A stretch of DNA of 64,000 nt from Streptomyces chartreusis NRRL 3882 (GTDB lineage Bacteria > Actinomycetota > Actinomycetes > Streptomycetales > Streptomycetaceae): positions 6,514,001-6,578,000 of the forward strand of contig NZ_LT963352.1 of assembly GCF_900236475.1 (NCBI RefSeq). The letters are read 5' to 3'. Below are positions 51,015-59,531 of the stretch, piece after piece (positions within the stretch are counted from its first letter, which is position 1; each line of letters opens with the position of its first letter). A program made the translations under genes and the position numbers. The notes below the pieces were generated by a model. That model did no database searches and had not been told where the DNA came from. It saw only the letters and a list, made by a program, of their open reading frames with translations.

Positions 51015-54000
51015 ATGTCCTGGCTGTCGAGATTCAGCCTCGCGCAACGGGCCCTGATCGGGCTGATGTCGATCATCGCGCTCGTCTTCGGGGCGATCGC
51101 GATCCCCCAGCTCAAGCAGCAGCTGCTGCCCACCATCGAACTGCCCATGGTGTCCGTGCTGGCGCCGTACCAGGGCGCGTCCCCGGACGTGGTCGAGAAG
51201 CAGGTCGTCGAGCCCATCGAGGACAGCCTCGAAGCCGTCGACGGCATCAGCGGCGTGACCTCCACCGCCACCGAGGGCAACGCCGTGATCATGGCGTCCT
51301 TCGACTACGGCAACGGCACCGAACAGCTCGTCGCCGACGTGCAGCAGGCGGTCAACCGGGCCCGCGTCCAGCTCCCGGACGATGTGGACCCGCAGGTCGT
51401 CGCCGGTTCCACGGACGACATCCCGACCGTCGTCCTCGCCGTCACCTCCGACCGGGACCAGCAGGCCCTGGCCGACCAGCTCGACAAGACCGTCGTGCCG
51501 GACCTGAAGAGCATCGACGGCGTCGGCCAGGTCACCGTCGACGGTGTGCGGGACCTCCAGGTCGCCGTCACGCCCGACGACGCGAAGCTGGCGAAGGCCG
51601 GCCTCACCTCGCAGTCCCTCGTCCAGGCGCTCCAGGCGGGCGGCGCGACCGTCCCGGCCGGCTCCTTCGACGAGGACGGCGCCAACCGCACGGTCCAGGT
51701 CGGCGGCGGCTTCACCTCGTTGAAGCAGATCCAGGACCTGATGGTCACGGGCGAGCCCGGCAAGGGCAAGCCGGTGCGCCTGGCCGACGTCGCCACGGTG
51801 AAGCAGCAGGAGGCCCCGGCCGACTCCATCACCCGCACCGACGGCAAGCCCAGCCTCGCCGTCGCCGTCACCATGGACCGCGACGGCAGCGCGGTCGCGA
51901 TCTCCGACGCCGTCCAGGACAAGCTCCCGGACCTGCGCAAGGACCTCGGCTCCGGCGCGAGCCTCACGGTCGTCAGCGACCAGGGCCCGGCCGTGTCGAA
52001 GTCCATCAAGGGCCTCACCACCGAGGGCGCGCTCGGTCTGCTCTTCGCGGTCCTGGTGATCCTCGTCTTCCTGGCCTCGATCCGCTCCACCCTCGTGACC
52101 GCGGTGTCCATCCCGCTGTCCGTGGTCCTCGCCCTGATCGTGCTGTGGACCCGCGACCTGTCGCTGAACGTCCTCACGCTGGGCGCGCTGACCATCGCCA
52201 TCGGCCGGGTCGTCGACGACTCGATCGTGGTCCTGGAGAACATCAAGCGCCACCTCGGCTACGGCGAGGAGCGCCACTCGGCCATCCTCAACGCGGTCCG
52301 CGAGGTCGCGGGCGCGGTGACGTCCTCGACGCTCACCACGGTCGCGGTGTTCCTGCCGATCGGCCTCGTCGGCGGCATGGTGGGCGAGCTGTTCGGCTCG
52401 TTCAGCCTCACGGTGACGGCCGCGCTGCTGGCGTCCCTTCTCGTCTCCCTGACGGTCGTGCCGGTGCTGTCGTACTGGTTCCTGCGGCCCCCGAAGGGCA
52501 CCCCGGAGGACGCGGACGAGGCCCGCCGGCTCGCCGAGGAGAAGGAGGCCAAGAGCCGTCTCCAGCGCATCTACGTCCCGGTCCTGCGCTTCGCGACCCG
52601 CCGCCGGCTCACCAGCGTGGCCCTCGCGATCGTCGTCCTGGTCGGCACGTTCGGCATGGCGCCGCTGCTGAAGACGAACTTCTTCGACCAGGGGGAGGTC
52701 GAGGTCCTCACCGTCAAGCAGGAGCTGAAGCCCGGCACCAGCCTGGAGGCGACGAACGACCGGGCCAAGAAGGTCGAGCAGCTCCTCGCCGGCACCAAGG
52801 GCGTGAAGGACTACCAGGTCACGGTCGGCTCGTCCGGCTTCATGGCGGCCTTCGGCGGCGGTACGGACACCAACCAGGCCTCGTACCAGGTGATGCTGGA
52901 CGACTCGGCGTCGTACGAGGACGTCCAGGACGACATCGAGAAGGGTCTGGCCGGGCTGAAGGGCATCGGCACGACCACCATCTCCGCCGGTGACGGCTTC
53001 GGCGCCCAGGACCTCAGCGTGGTCGTGAAGGCCGCCGACGCCGACGTGCTGCGCACGGCGTCCGAGGAGGTCCGCAAGACGGTCGCCTCGCTCGACGACG
53101 TCACGGACGTCACCAGCGACCTGGCGACCAGCGTGCCCCGGATCTCCGTGAAGGCCAACGACAAGGCGGCCGCGGCCGGCTTCAACGACCAGACCCTGGG
53201 TGCCGCCGTCGCCCAGGCCGTCCGCGGCACCACGGCCGCCAAGGCGGTCCTGGACGACACCGAGCGCGACGTCGTCATCCGCTCGGAGAAGCCCGCGACG
53301 ACGCTGAAGCAGCTTCGGGACCTGCGCCTGGGCGCGGTCAAGCTCGGCGACATCGCGACGGTGAGGCTGGTCGACGGCCCGGTGTCGATGACCCGTATCG
53401 ACGGCCAGCGCGCGGCCACCATCACCGCGAAGCCGACCGGCGACAACACGGGCGCGGTGAGCACCAAGCTCCAGTCGAAGATCAACGCGCTGAAGCTGCC
53501 CGACGGCGCCACCGCGTCGATCGGCGGTGTCTCCGAGGACCAGGACGAGGCGTTCGCCAACCTGGGCCTGGCGATGCTGGCGGCCATCGCGATCGTCTTC
53601 ATGCTGCTGGTGGGCACCTTCCGGTCCCTGGTCCAGCCGCTGATCCTGCTCGTCTCCATCCCGTTCGCGGCCACCGGCGCGATCGGCCTGCTGGTGGCCA
53701 CCGGCACGCCGATGGGCGTCCCCGCGATGATCGGCATGCTGATGCTGATCGGCATCGTGGTGACGAACGCGATCGTGCTGATCGACCTGATCAACCAGTA
53801 CCGCAAGCAGGGTTACGGCGTCGTCGAGGCCGTGGTCGAGGGCGGCCGGCACCGCCTGCGCCCGATCCTCATGACGGCCCTGGCGACGATCTTCGCCCTG
53901 CTGCCGATGGCCCTCGGCATCACCGGCGAGGGCGGCTTCATCGCCCAGCCGCTGGCCGTGGTCGTGATCGGCGGCCTGGTGACGTCGACCCTGCTGACGC

Positions 54001-54134
54001 TGCTGCTGGTGCCCACGCTGTACGCGATGTTCGAACTCCGCAAGGAGCGCCGGGCGAAGAAGCGGGCGGCGAAGAAGGGCCTTCCGGCCCAGCGCACGGA
54101 GGCGGCCGAGGAGCCGGCACCGGCGCAGGTCTGA
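51015..54134 (+). CDS. RND-family efflux transporter (AcrB/SwrC-like)
   Basis: 1039 residues, full size for a HAE-type RND pump with twelve membrane helices and two large extracytoplasmic loops. The N-terminus MSWLSRFSLAQRALIGLMSIIALVFG is TM1. TM4 has GRVVDDSIVVLENI with the paired Asp of the proton relay; TM10 reads GIVVTNAIVLIDLI, where AcrB has Lys940. The Thr form is seen in Gram-positive SwrC-type pumps. Exports small amphiphiles; substrate unknown. It needs no outer-membrane partner here. Follows the two-component pair. Confidence 0.92.
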   Translation: MSWLSRFSLAQRALIGLMSIIALVFGAIAIPQLKQQLLPTIELPMVSVLAPYQGASPDVVEKQVVEPIEDSLEAVDGISGVTSTATEGNAVIMASFDYGNGTEQLVADVQQAVNRARVQLPDDVDPQVVAGSTDDIPTVVLAVTSDRDQQALADQLDKTVVPDLKSIDGVGQVTVDGVRDLQVAVTPDDAKLAKAGLTSQSLVQALQAGGATVPAGSFDEDGANRTVQVGGGFTSLKQIQDLMVTGEPGKGKPVRLADVATVKQQEAPADSITRTDGKPSLAVAVTMDRDGSAVAISDAVQDKLPDLRKDLGSGASLTVVSDQGPAVSKSIKGLTTEGALGLLFAVLVILVFLASIRSTLVTAVSIPLSVVLALIVLWTRDLSLNVLTLGALTIAIGRVVDDSIVVLENIKRHLGYGEERHSAILNAVREVAGAVTSSTLTTVAVFLPIGLVGGMVGELFGSFSLTVTAALLASLLVSLTVVPVLSYWFLRPPKGTPEDADEARRLAEEKEAKSRLQRIYVPVLRFATRRRLTSVALAIVVLVGTFGMAPLLKTNFFDQGEVEVLTVKQELKPGTSLEATNDRAKKVEQLLAGTKGVKDYQVTVGSSGFMAAFGGGTDTNQASYQVMLDDSASYEDVQDDIEKGLAGLKGIGTTTISAGDGFGAQDLSVVVKAADADVLRTASEEVRKTVASLDDVTDVTSDLATSVPRISVKANDKAAAAGFNDQTLGAAVAQAVRGTTAAKAVLDDTERDVVIRSEKPATTLKQLRDLRLGAVKLGDIATVRLVDGPVSMTRIDGQRAATITAKPTGDNTGAVSTKLQSKINALKLPDGATASIGGVSEDQDEAFANLGLAMLAAIAIVFMLLVGTFRSLVQPLILLVSIPFAATGAIGLLVATGTPMGVPAMIGMLMLIGIVVTNAIVLIDLINQYRKQGYGVVEAVVEGGRHRLRPILMTALATIFALLPMALGITGEGGFIAQPLAVVVIGGLVTSTLLTLLLVPTLYAMFELRKERRAKKRAAKKGLPAQRTEAAEEPAPAQV

Positions 54135-54146
54135 CCCTCGTACGAC

Positions 54147-54185
54147 ACGTGAGGCCCCACCCGGACACCGGGTGGGGCCTCACGT
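54147..54185. terminator. very strong bidirectional terminator
   Basis: A perfect 18-base stem (ACGTGAGGCCCCACCCGG and complement) closes an ACA loop. It serves the transporter and, from the other side, nadA, whose stop lies inside the right arm. Confidence 0.92.
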
Positions 54186-55375
54186 CACGCGGAAGGCAGC
54201 GCCAGCATCCGCTCCAGGGCGAGCTTCGCGAACGCCTCGGTCTCCTTGTCCACCTCGATGCGGTTGACCAGGTTGCCCTCGGCCAGCGACTCCAGGGCCC
54301 AGACCAGGTGGGGGAGGTCGATGCGGTTCATGGTCGAGCAGAAGCAGACCGTCTTGTCGAGGAAGACGATCTCCTTGCCCTCCGGCGCGAAACGGTTCGC
54401 CAGGCGGCGGACCAGGTTCAGCTCCGTGCCGATGGCCCACTTGGACCCGGCCGGCGCGGCCTCCAGGGCCTTGATGATGTACTCCGTCGAGCCGACGTAG
54501 TCCGCCGCGGCCACGACCTCGTGCTTGCACTCGGGGTGGACCAGGACGTTCACGCCCGGGATGCGCTCGCGCACGTCGTTCACCGAGTCCAGGCTGAAGC
54601 GGCCGTGCACCGAGCAGTGGCCGCGCCACAGGATCATCTTCGCGGCGCGCAGCTCGTCGGCCGTCAGCCCGCCGTTCGGCTTGTGCGGGTTGTAGACGAC
54701 GCAGTCGTCCAGGGACATGCCCATGTCCCGCACCGCCGTGTTCCGGCCAAGGTGCTGGTCCGGCAGGAAGAGCACCTTCTCACCCTGCTCGAAGGCCCAG
54801 TCCAGGGCTCGCTTGGCGTTCGAGGAGGTGCAGATCGTGCCGCCGTGCTTGCCCGTGAACGCCTTGATGTCCGCGGACGAGTTCATGTACGAGACGGGCA
54901 CGACCTGCTCGGCTATCCCGGCCTCGGTCAGCACGTCCCAGCACTCGGCGACCTGCTCGGCCGTCGCCATGTCGGCCATCGAGCAGCCGGCGGCCAGGTC
55001 GGGCAGGACGACCTTCTGGTCGTCGGACGTCAGGATGTCCGCGGACTCCGCCATGAAGTGCACACCGCAGAACACGATGTACTCGGCCTCCGGACGCGCC
55101 GCGGCGTCCCGGGCCAGCTTGAAGGAGTCCCCCGTGACGTCGGCGAACTGGATGACCTCGTCGCGCTGGTAGTGGTGGCCGAGCACGAAGACCTTGTCTC
55201 CGAGCTTCTCCTTCGCCTTGCGGGCGCGCTCCACCAGGTCCGGGTCGGACGGCGAGGGCAGGTCGCCGGGACACTCCACGCCGCGCTCGCTCTTCGGGTC
55301 GGCCTCACGGCCGAGGAGCAGCAGGGCGAGGGGCGTCGGCTGTACGTCGAGCTCCTGGGTTTGGGCGGTGGTCAC
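54185..55375 (-). CDS. nadA: quinolinate synthase A
   Basis: 396 residues. A 4Fe-4S enzyme making quinolinate from iminoaspartate and dihydroxyacetone phosphate for NAD. FVLGHHYQRDEVIQFAD, YIVFCGVHFMAESA, HPECKHEVV and VCFCSTMNRI supply the three cluster cysteines. GTG 55375 (MTTAQTQELDVQPTP) with GAAAGG nine bases upstream is chosen; GTG nine bases further up is too close to it. nadB and nadC are not in the window. A-type carrier at 55657, divergent, may supply Fe-S clusters. Confidence 0.95.
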   Translation of the reverse strand: MTTAQTQELDVQPTPLALLLLGREADPKSERGVECPGDLPSPSDPDLVERARKAKEKLGDKVFVLGHHYQRDEVIQFADVTGDSFKLARDAAARPEAEYIVFCGVHFMAESADILTSDDQKVVLPDLAAGCSMADMATAEQVAECWDVLTEAGIAEQVVPVSYMNSSADIKAFTGKHGGTICTSSNAKRALDWAFEQGEKVLFLPDQHLGRNTAVRDMGMSLDDCVVYNPHKPNGGLTADELRAAKMILWRGHCSVHGRFSLDSVNDVRERIPGVNVLVHPECKHEVVAAADYVGSTEYIIKALEAAPAGSKWAIGTELNLVRRLANRFAPEGKEIVFLDKTVCFCSTMNRIDLPHLVWALESLAEGNLVNRIEVDKETEAFAKLALERMLALPSA

Positions 55376-55424
55376 GACACGCACCCTTTCTGTTCCGCGA
55401 CTTTTCGTCGATTTGACGCTATCT

Positions 55425-55453
55425 ATCATAACCGCTTCACGTCACTTTGACGA
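55425..55453 (-). promoter_or_regulatory. candidate nadA promoter with TGACG repeats
   Basis: On the minus strand TATGAT (55430-55425) could be a -10 box with TCGTCA 17 bases upstream. The region has inverted TGACG motifs: CGTCA-CTT-TGACG at 55440-55452 and further copies at ~55414 and ~55470. Such repeats may be an operator for a NAD-biosynthesis repressor. No repressor gene is adjacent. Confidence 0.4.
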
Positions 55454-55656
55454 TGGCCATAGCGTCGGTGTGACGTGAATCCCGGTGGGCCCGCGTTCAT
55501 TCCCGGGAAGGCCCAAAAAGAGCCGTTTTCCGGTTCCCGGCGCGTGTGCGAGCATGAAGAGGAGCCGAGATCGAGCGCCCGGCCCGGAATGAATCCGAGG
55601 CCCCGCCGGTTGCAACCGTCGGCAAGCAGTCTCCGTACAACCCGGGAGAGATGTAG

Positions 55657-56013
55657 ATGTCCGTATCGGACGAGACCAGCACCGTCACCGACGGCATCAT
55701 CCTGACCGACGCCGCCGCGTCCAAGGTCAAGGCGCTGCTCGACCAGGAAGGCCGCGACGACCTCGCGCTGCGCGTCGCCGTCCAGCCCGGCGGCTGCTCC
55801 GGCCTGCGCTACCAGCTCTTCTTCGACGAGCGTTCCCTCGACGGGGACGTGGAGAAGGACTTCGGCGGTGTGAAGGTCGTCACCGACCGCATGAGCGCCC
55901 CGTACCTGGGCGGAGCCACGATCGACTTCGTGGACACGATCGAGAAGCAGGGTTTCACGATCGACAACCCCAACGCGACGGGCTCCTGCGCCTGCGGCGA
56001 CTCCTTCAGCTGA
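55657..56013 (+). CDS. erpA: A-type iron-sulfur cluster carrier (ErpA/IscA-like)
   Basis: 118 residues. VQPGGCSGLRYQLFF gives the first Cys; GSCACGDSFS at the C-terminus gives the Cys-x-Cys pair of A-type carriers. It delivers 4Fe-4S clusters to enzymes; nadA, divergent here, is a typical client. GGGAGAG precedes ATG 55657. The mycobacterial equivalent lies near ctaC/adoK in the same order. A hairpin terminator follows. Confidence 0.93.
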   Translation: MSVSDETSTVTDGIILTDAAASKVKALLDQEGRDDLALRVAVQPGGCSGLRYQLFFDERSLDGDVEKDFGGVKVVTDRMSAPYLGGATIDFVDTIEKQGFTIDNPNATGSCACGDSFS

Positions 56014-56049
56014 GCCTGCCGAGCCGCTTCCCGCGGCCGCGGACATGAC

Positions 56050-56086
56050 GAAGGCGGCGGTCCCCTCCGACGGGGCCGCCGCCTTC
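56050..56086. terminator. terminator after the A-type carrier
   Basis: GAAGGCGGCGG-CCCC and GGGG-CGCCGCCTTC arms with a short TCCGA loop form a 15-16-base stem, ~35 bases after the stop. Confidence 0.85.
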
Positions 56087-56118
56087 GCGCTGTGTCGTCG
56101 CCTTCGCGCTGTGTCGTC
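56081..56118. repeat. 19-base tandem duplication overlapping the terminator
   Basis: GCCTTCGCGCTGTGTCGTC occurs twice in direct contact (56081-56099, 56100-56118). The first copy starts in the terminator arm and the second ends at the stop codon of the next minus-strand gene. A recent slip duplication is the likely origin. Confidence 0.9.
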
Positions 56119-58005
56119 CTAACGCTCCCGCGTCGGGGGCGCCGGCAGCCGCGCGCCCTCCTTGGCCAGCGGGATCGCCTTGCCGTCCGAGCTCACGACC
56201 GCACGGGTGCCGAGCGGCTCATCCAACTGCACGGTCTGCTGGAACTGCTTGGCGATCAGGATGCAGACCTGGTCCGGCCACGGGGTCGACGTCACCGTGA
56301 CCTTCACCTCGTCCCCGCTCTCGCTCGCCTTCACGTCGTAGTCGGAGCACACCCCGCCCGTGAAGGTCACGGTCAGCTCCGAGCCCTCGGCCCGGTAGCC
56401 GTCCACCTTGACGTCACGCGGCTCCGGAGCCGACGTCGGCCGGTCGCTCGGCCCGCTCGGCGTGGGGGAGGCCAGGTACTTCGGGTCGACCGCCGGGTAG
56501 GTCACCGTGAACGGGTCCTTCGCGCCCGGCGCCGTCACCTCGAACAGCCAGGACGGCACCAGCGCCTGCCGCCCGTCCACGAAGTGCGAGGCCAGCCCGA
56601 ACACCGCGTTCCGCACCGTCACCGCGTCCTGCTCGGGTGCGTCGCTCGCCGACTGCCCGCAGGGCTGCTCCAGCCGGTCCTTCAGCGGCACGGGGCTCGC
56701 GCAGCCGCCGATGCCCATGCGGTGGTCGCCCGTCGGCCGCTTCTCCATCAGCTCCAGCGCCTTCGCGGCGCCGACCACGGGGTACGTGTCCCCCTTCACC
56801 GGCGTCTTCAGCTGGCCGCTGCCGCCGACGACCTCGCCGTCGGAGCCGACCGTGACCCCGGTAGTCCAGCCGTGCGTCGGCAGTCCGCCGACCTCGGGAG
56901 CGGCGTTCACCACCCGCTGGGCGCCCATGACCTGGCTCGCGTCGAGCTTCGCGTCGTCCTGACCCAACGCCTTCAGCACGGGCGCCGCGGCCTTCTCTGC
57001 CTCCGCCTCGCTCACCGGGCTGCCGCCGGGCCGCGGAGCGGTGCAGGCGTCGCTGCCCTTGCAGTCGTCGGTGCCCGGGGCGTACCGGCTGAAGGTCCAG
57101 GCTCCCGGCGCCTGCCTGTTCACCTGGAGGCTCGGCCCCGAACCGTCCTGACCGGCCCCGACCTTCCACGCCTCGCCCTGCGCCACCGGAGTCCCCTCGA
57201 CCCCGAGGGCCTTCACCAGCCGGGCCACGTCCTCCTTGGCGACCTGACCCCGCGCCCGGTACACCGGCGCTTCACCGGGACCGTCCGGAAGCGGGCCGTC
57301 GACCCGGTAGGTGGCGCCGTAGGGGTTCGGCTCACCGGGCGCGATGCCGTTGCCGCCGGACGTCGGTTCCGAGTACCCGTCGAGCGCGAGCGGCGGGGGA
57401 GTGTCGTCCCCACCGGGCGCGCCGGACGTCGCACCGTCGCCGGATCCGCCGGAGGCGTTGGCCGCGAGCCAGGCCCCGCCACCGCCGATCAGCAGCACGG
57501 CGGCGGCGACGGAGGCGATGATCGCGGGCGTCCGCGACCGCCCACCGCCGGGACGGACCAGGTGCTCTTCGTCGCGGGGCAGGTCGCCGTCGGGTGCGGG
57601 GGGTGTTTCCGCCTGCGCTTCCGGCGCCGGCCCGCCCTTCTCGGCGCCGGCACCACGCGTACCGGCTTCCTCGGCGTCGGCACTACGCGTACCGGTGTCT
57701 TCGGCGTCGGCTTCCCGGGCCTCTGTCGTGCCGGTCTTCTCCACTTCGGCTTCCGATGCGCCGGGCTCTTCGGCCGTCGCGGTCGCGTCGTCCGTCGTCT
57801 CCGCCTCGGAAGCCCGCGCGTCATCACCCGACGTCTCGAAAGCCTCAGCGGCCTCGTCGGCCCCCGCGGCGCCCGCCGACGCCTCGGCCTCCGCCGGAGC
57901 CCCGGCGCCCGCCGAACCCCGCTCCTCGACCTCCGGGGTGCCGGCGGATCCGGCGCCGCCCACATCCCTGGCGTCGTCGTCGTTGTCGGGTCGCTCGGTG
58001 TTCAC
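56119..58005 (-). CDS. large membrane-anchored protein with acidic repeats
   Basis: 628 residues. The N-terminal ~150 residues are Ala/Glu/Asp/Gly-rich with degenerate repeats (EAGTRGAGAE, EDTGTRSADAE, SEAETTDD). One membrane helix follows (TPAIIASVAAAVLLIGGGGAWLA) and then ~430 residues outside: segments with KGSDACTAP, IGGCASP and QPCGQS cysteines and strands typical of lipoprotein-like sensor domains. GTG 58005 with AAGGAG upstream is chosen over a longer frame. The neighbouring mycobacterial block has a comparable membrane gene. Function unknown. Confidence 0.8.
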   Translation of the reverse strand: MNTERPDNDDDARDVGGAGSAGTPEVEERGSAGAGAPAEAEASAGAAGADEAAEAFETSGDDARASEAETTDDATATAEEPGASEAEVEKTGTTEAREADAEDTGTRSADAEEAGTRGAGAEKGGPAPEAQAETPPAPDGDLPRDEEHLVRPGGGRSRTPAIIASVAAAVLLIGGGGAWLAANASGGSGDGATSGAPGGDDTPPPLALDGYSEPTSGGNGIAPGEPNPYGATYRVDGPLPDGPGEAPVYRARGQVAKEDVARLVKALGVEGTPVAQGEAWKVGAGQDGSGPSLQVNRQAPGAWTFSRYAPGTDDCKGSDACTAPRPGGSPVSEAEAEKAAAPVLKALGQDDAKLDASQVMGAQRVVNAAPEVGGLPTHGWTTGVTVGSDGEVVGGSGQLKTPVKGDTYPVVGAAKALELMEKRPTGDHRMGIGGCASPVPLKDRLEQPCGQSASDAPEQDAVTVRNAVFGLASHFVDGRQALVPSWLFEVTAPGAKDPFTVTYPAVDPKYLASPTPSGPSDRPTSAPEPRDVKVDGYRAEGSELTVTFTGGVCSDYDVKASESGDEVKVTVTSTPWPDQVCILIAKQFQQTVQLDEPLGTRAVVSSDGKAIPLAKEGARLPAPPTRER

Positions 58006-58151
58006 CGCATCGCTCCTTCGGCTGCACAGCTGTCCCATGGGACCCGGCCCGGTCCGACACGGGCCGCTGTCGGGTCGTATCCCGCCTCCCCTTTACGGGG
58101 GACAGCGATGGGACGCAGCGGGGGAGCGCACGGTTCCCGGTAGCGCGCCGC

Positions 58152-58361
58152 TCAGTCCCCGTAGTCCGACATCGCGTCGAGCAGCCGAGCCGACGCCGGG
58201 GGCACGGTCACACCGTGGATCAGGGCCGGGGAGACCGGGCGAGAGGCGACCCGGTCGGGAACCGCCCAGTGGGGAGCCATCCGGGCCCCGTCGCCCTGCA
58301 GCGACGCCAGGTCGCCTTCGAGATCGACCGGAACGGGCACCTGGACCTTGAGGTTCGTCAT
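58152..58361 (-). CDS. small protein of unknown function
   Basis: 69 residues: MTNLKVQVPVPVDLEGDLASLQGDGARMAP and VPPASARLLDAMSDYGD. Compact with no membrane segment. A weak ribosome site (GTGCGG) precedes ATG 58361. It lies divergent from the kinase at 58494. It could be a small conserved protein; evidence is length, codon fit and position only. Confidence 0.5.
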   Translation of the reverse strand: MTNLKVQVPVPVDLEGDLASLQGDGARMAPHWAVPDRVASRPVSPALIHGVTVPPASARLLDAMSDYGD

Positions 58362-58493
58362 ATCCGCACCGTATGCACGCCGGACCTCACGGAGAAAGAT
58401 CTACTATCGGGTAGTTTCGATGCCTTCAGAGCAGCCCCGTCCACCCGATAGCGTGAAGCGTCAAGGTCCGCCTCCCTCAGGAGAGTCCACGCC

Positions 58494-59468
58494 GTGCGCA
58501 TCGCAGTCACCGGCTCCATCGCCACCGACCACCTCATGACCTTCCCCGGCCGCTTCGCCGACCAGCTCGTAGCGGACCAGCTGCACACGGTCTCGCTGTC
58601 GTTCCTGGTCGACAAGCTCGACGTCCGCCGCGGCGGCGTCGCCGCGAACATCGCGTTCGGCATGGGACAGCTCGGCACCCGCCCGATCCTGGTCGGCGCC
58701 GCGGGCGCGGACTTCGACGAGTACCGGGCCTGGCTCGACCGGCACGGCGTCGACACCGACTCCGTCCGCATCTCCGACACGCTGCACACCGCCCGCTTCG
58801 TGTGCACCACCGACGCCGACCACAACCAGATCGGCTCCTTCTACACCGGCGCCATGAGCGAGGCCCGCCTCATCGAGCTCAAGACCGTCGCCGACCGCGT
58901 CGGCGGTCTCGACCTGGTCTCCATCGGCGCGGACGACCCGGAGGCCATGCTCCGCCACACCGAGGAGTGCCGCTCCCGGTCCATCCCGTTCGCCGCCGAC
59001 TTCTCCCAGCAGATCGCCCGGATGGACGGCGAGGAGATCCGCATCCTGCTGGACGGGGCGACGTACCTCTTCTCCAACGAGTACGAGAAGGGCCTCATCG
59101 AGTCCAAGACCGGCTGGACCGACGCGGAGATCCTGTCCCGGGTGGGCCACCGGGTGACCACCCTCGGCGCGCAGGGCGTGCGCATCGAGCGGGCCGGCGA
59201 CGACCCGATCGAGGTCGGCACCCCGGACGAGGAGCGCAAGGCCGACCCGACCGGCGTCGGCGACGCCTTCCGCGCGGGGTTCCTCTCGGGCCTGGCGTGG
59301 GGCGTCTCCCTGGAGCGTGCCGCGCAGGTCGGCTGCATGCTGGCGACTCTCGTCATCGAGACGGTGGGGACGCAGGAGTACCAGTTGCGCCGCGGGCACT
59401 TCATGGAGCGGTTCACCAAGGCGTACGGGGATGAGGCCGCGGCGGAGGTGCAGGCCCATCTGGCCTGA
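58494..59468 (+). CDS. PfkB-family carbohydrate kinase, probable adenosine kinase
   Basis: 324 residues. RIAVTGSIATDHLM, DVRRGGVAANIAFGMGQLG and the DPTGVGDAFRAGFLSG catalytic loop identify PfkB/ribokinase folds. The length and the gene order (A-type carrier, membrane protein, this gene, then cytochrome oxidase) match the mycobacterial adenosine kinase AdoK (Rv2202c region), so adenosine kinase is the best guess; a sugar kinase remains possible. GTG 58494 has GGAGAG upstream. Confidence 0.85.
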   Translation: MRIAVTGSIATDHLMTFPGRFADQLVADQLHTVSLSFLVDKLDVRRGGVAANIAFGMGQLGTRPILVGAAGADFDEYRAWLDRHGVDTDSVRISDTLHTARFVCTTDADHNQIGSFYTGAMSEARLIELKTVADRVGGLDLVSIGADDPEAMLRHTEECRSRSIPFAADFSQQIARMDGEEIRILLDGATYLFSNEYEKGLIESKTGWTDAEILSRVGHRVTTLGAQGVRIERAGDDPIEVGTPDEERKADPTGVGDAFRAGFLSGLAWGVSLERAAQVGCMLATLVIETVGTQEYQLRRGHFMERFTKAYGDEAAAEVQAHLA

Positions 59469-59488
59469 GACCGTTCTTGGCTGCGGGC

Positions 59489-59526
59489 GCGTGGGGGTAC
59501 TTCGCGCAGTTCCCCGCGCCCCTTGA
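59489..59526. repeat. dispersed GC-rich repeat, copy 6 (inverted)
   Basis: GTGGGGGTACTTCGCGCAG then TTCCCCGCGCCCCTTGA between the convergent kinase and cysteine desulfurase genes, where it could end both transcripts. Confidence 0.75.
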
Positions 59527-59531
59527 GCCTC

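Noticed and set aside
50811-53852. A 3-kb minus-strand open frame opposite the RND pump
   Set aside because: Low-complexity Asp/Arg/His/Gly sequence with no motifs, caused by the codon pattern of the real gene.
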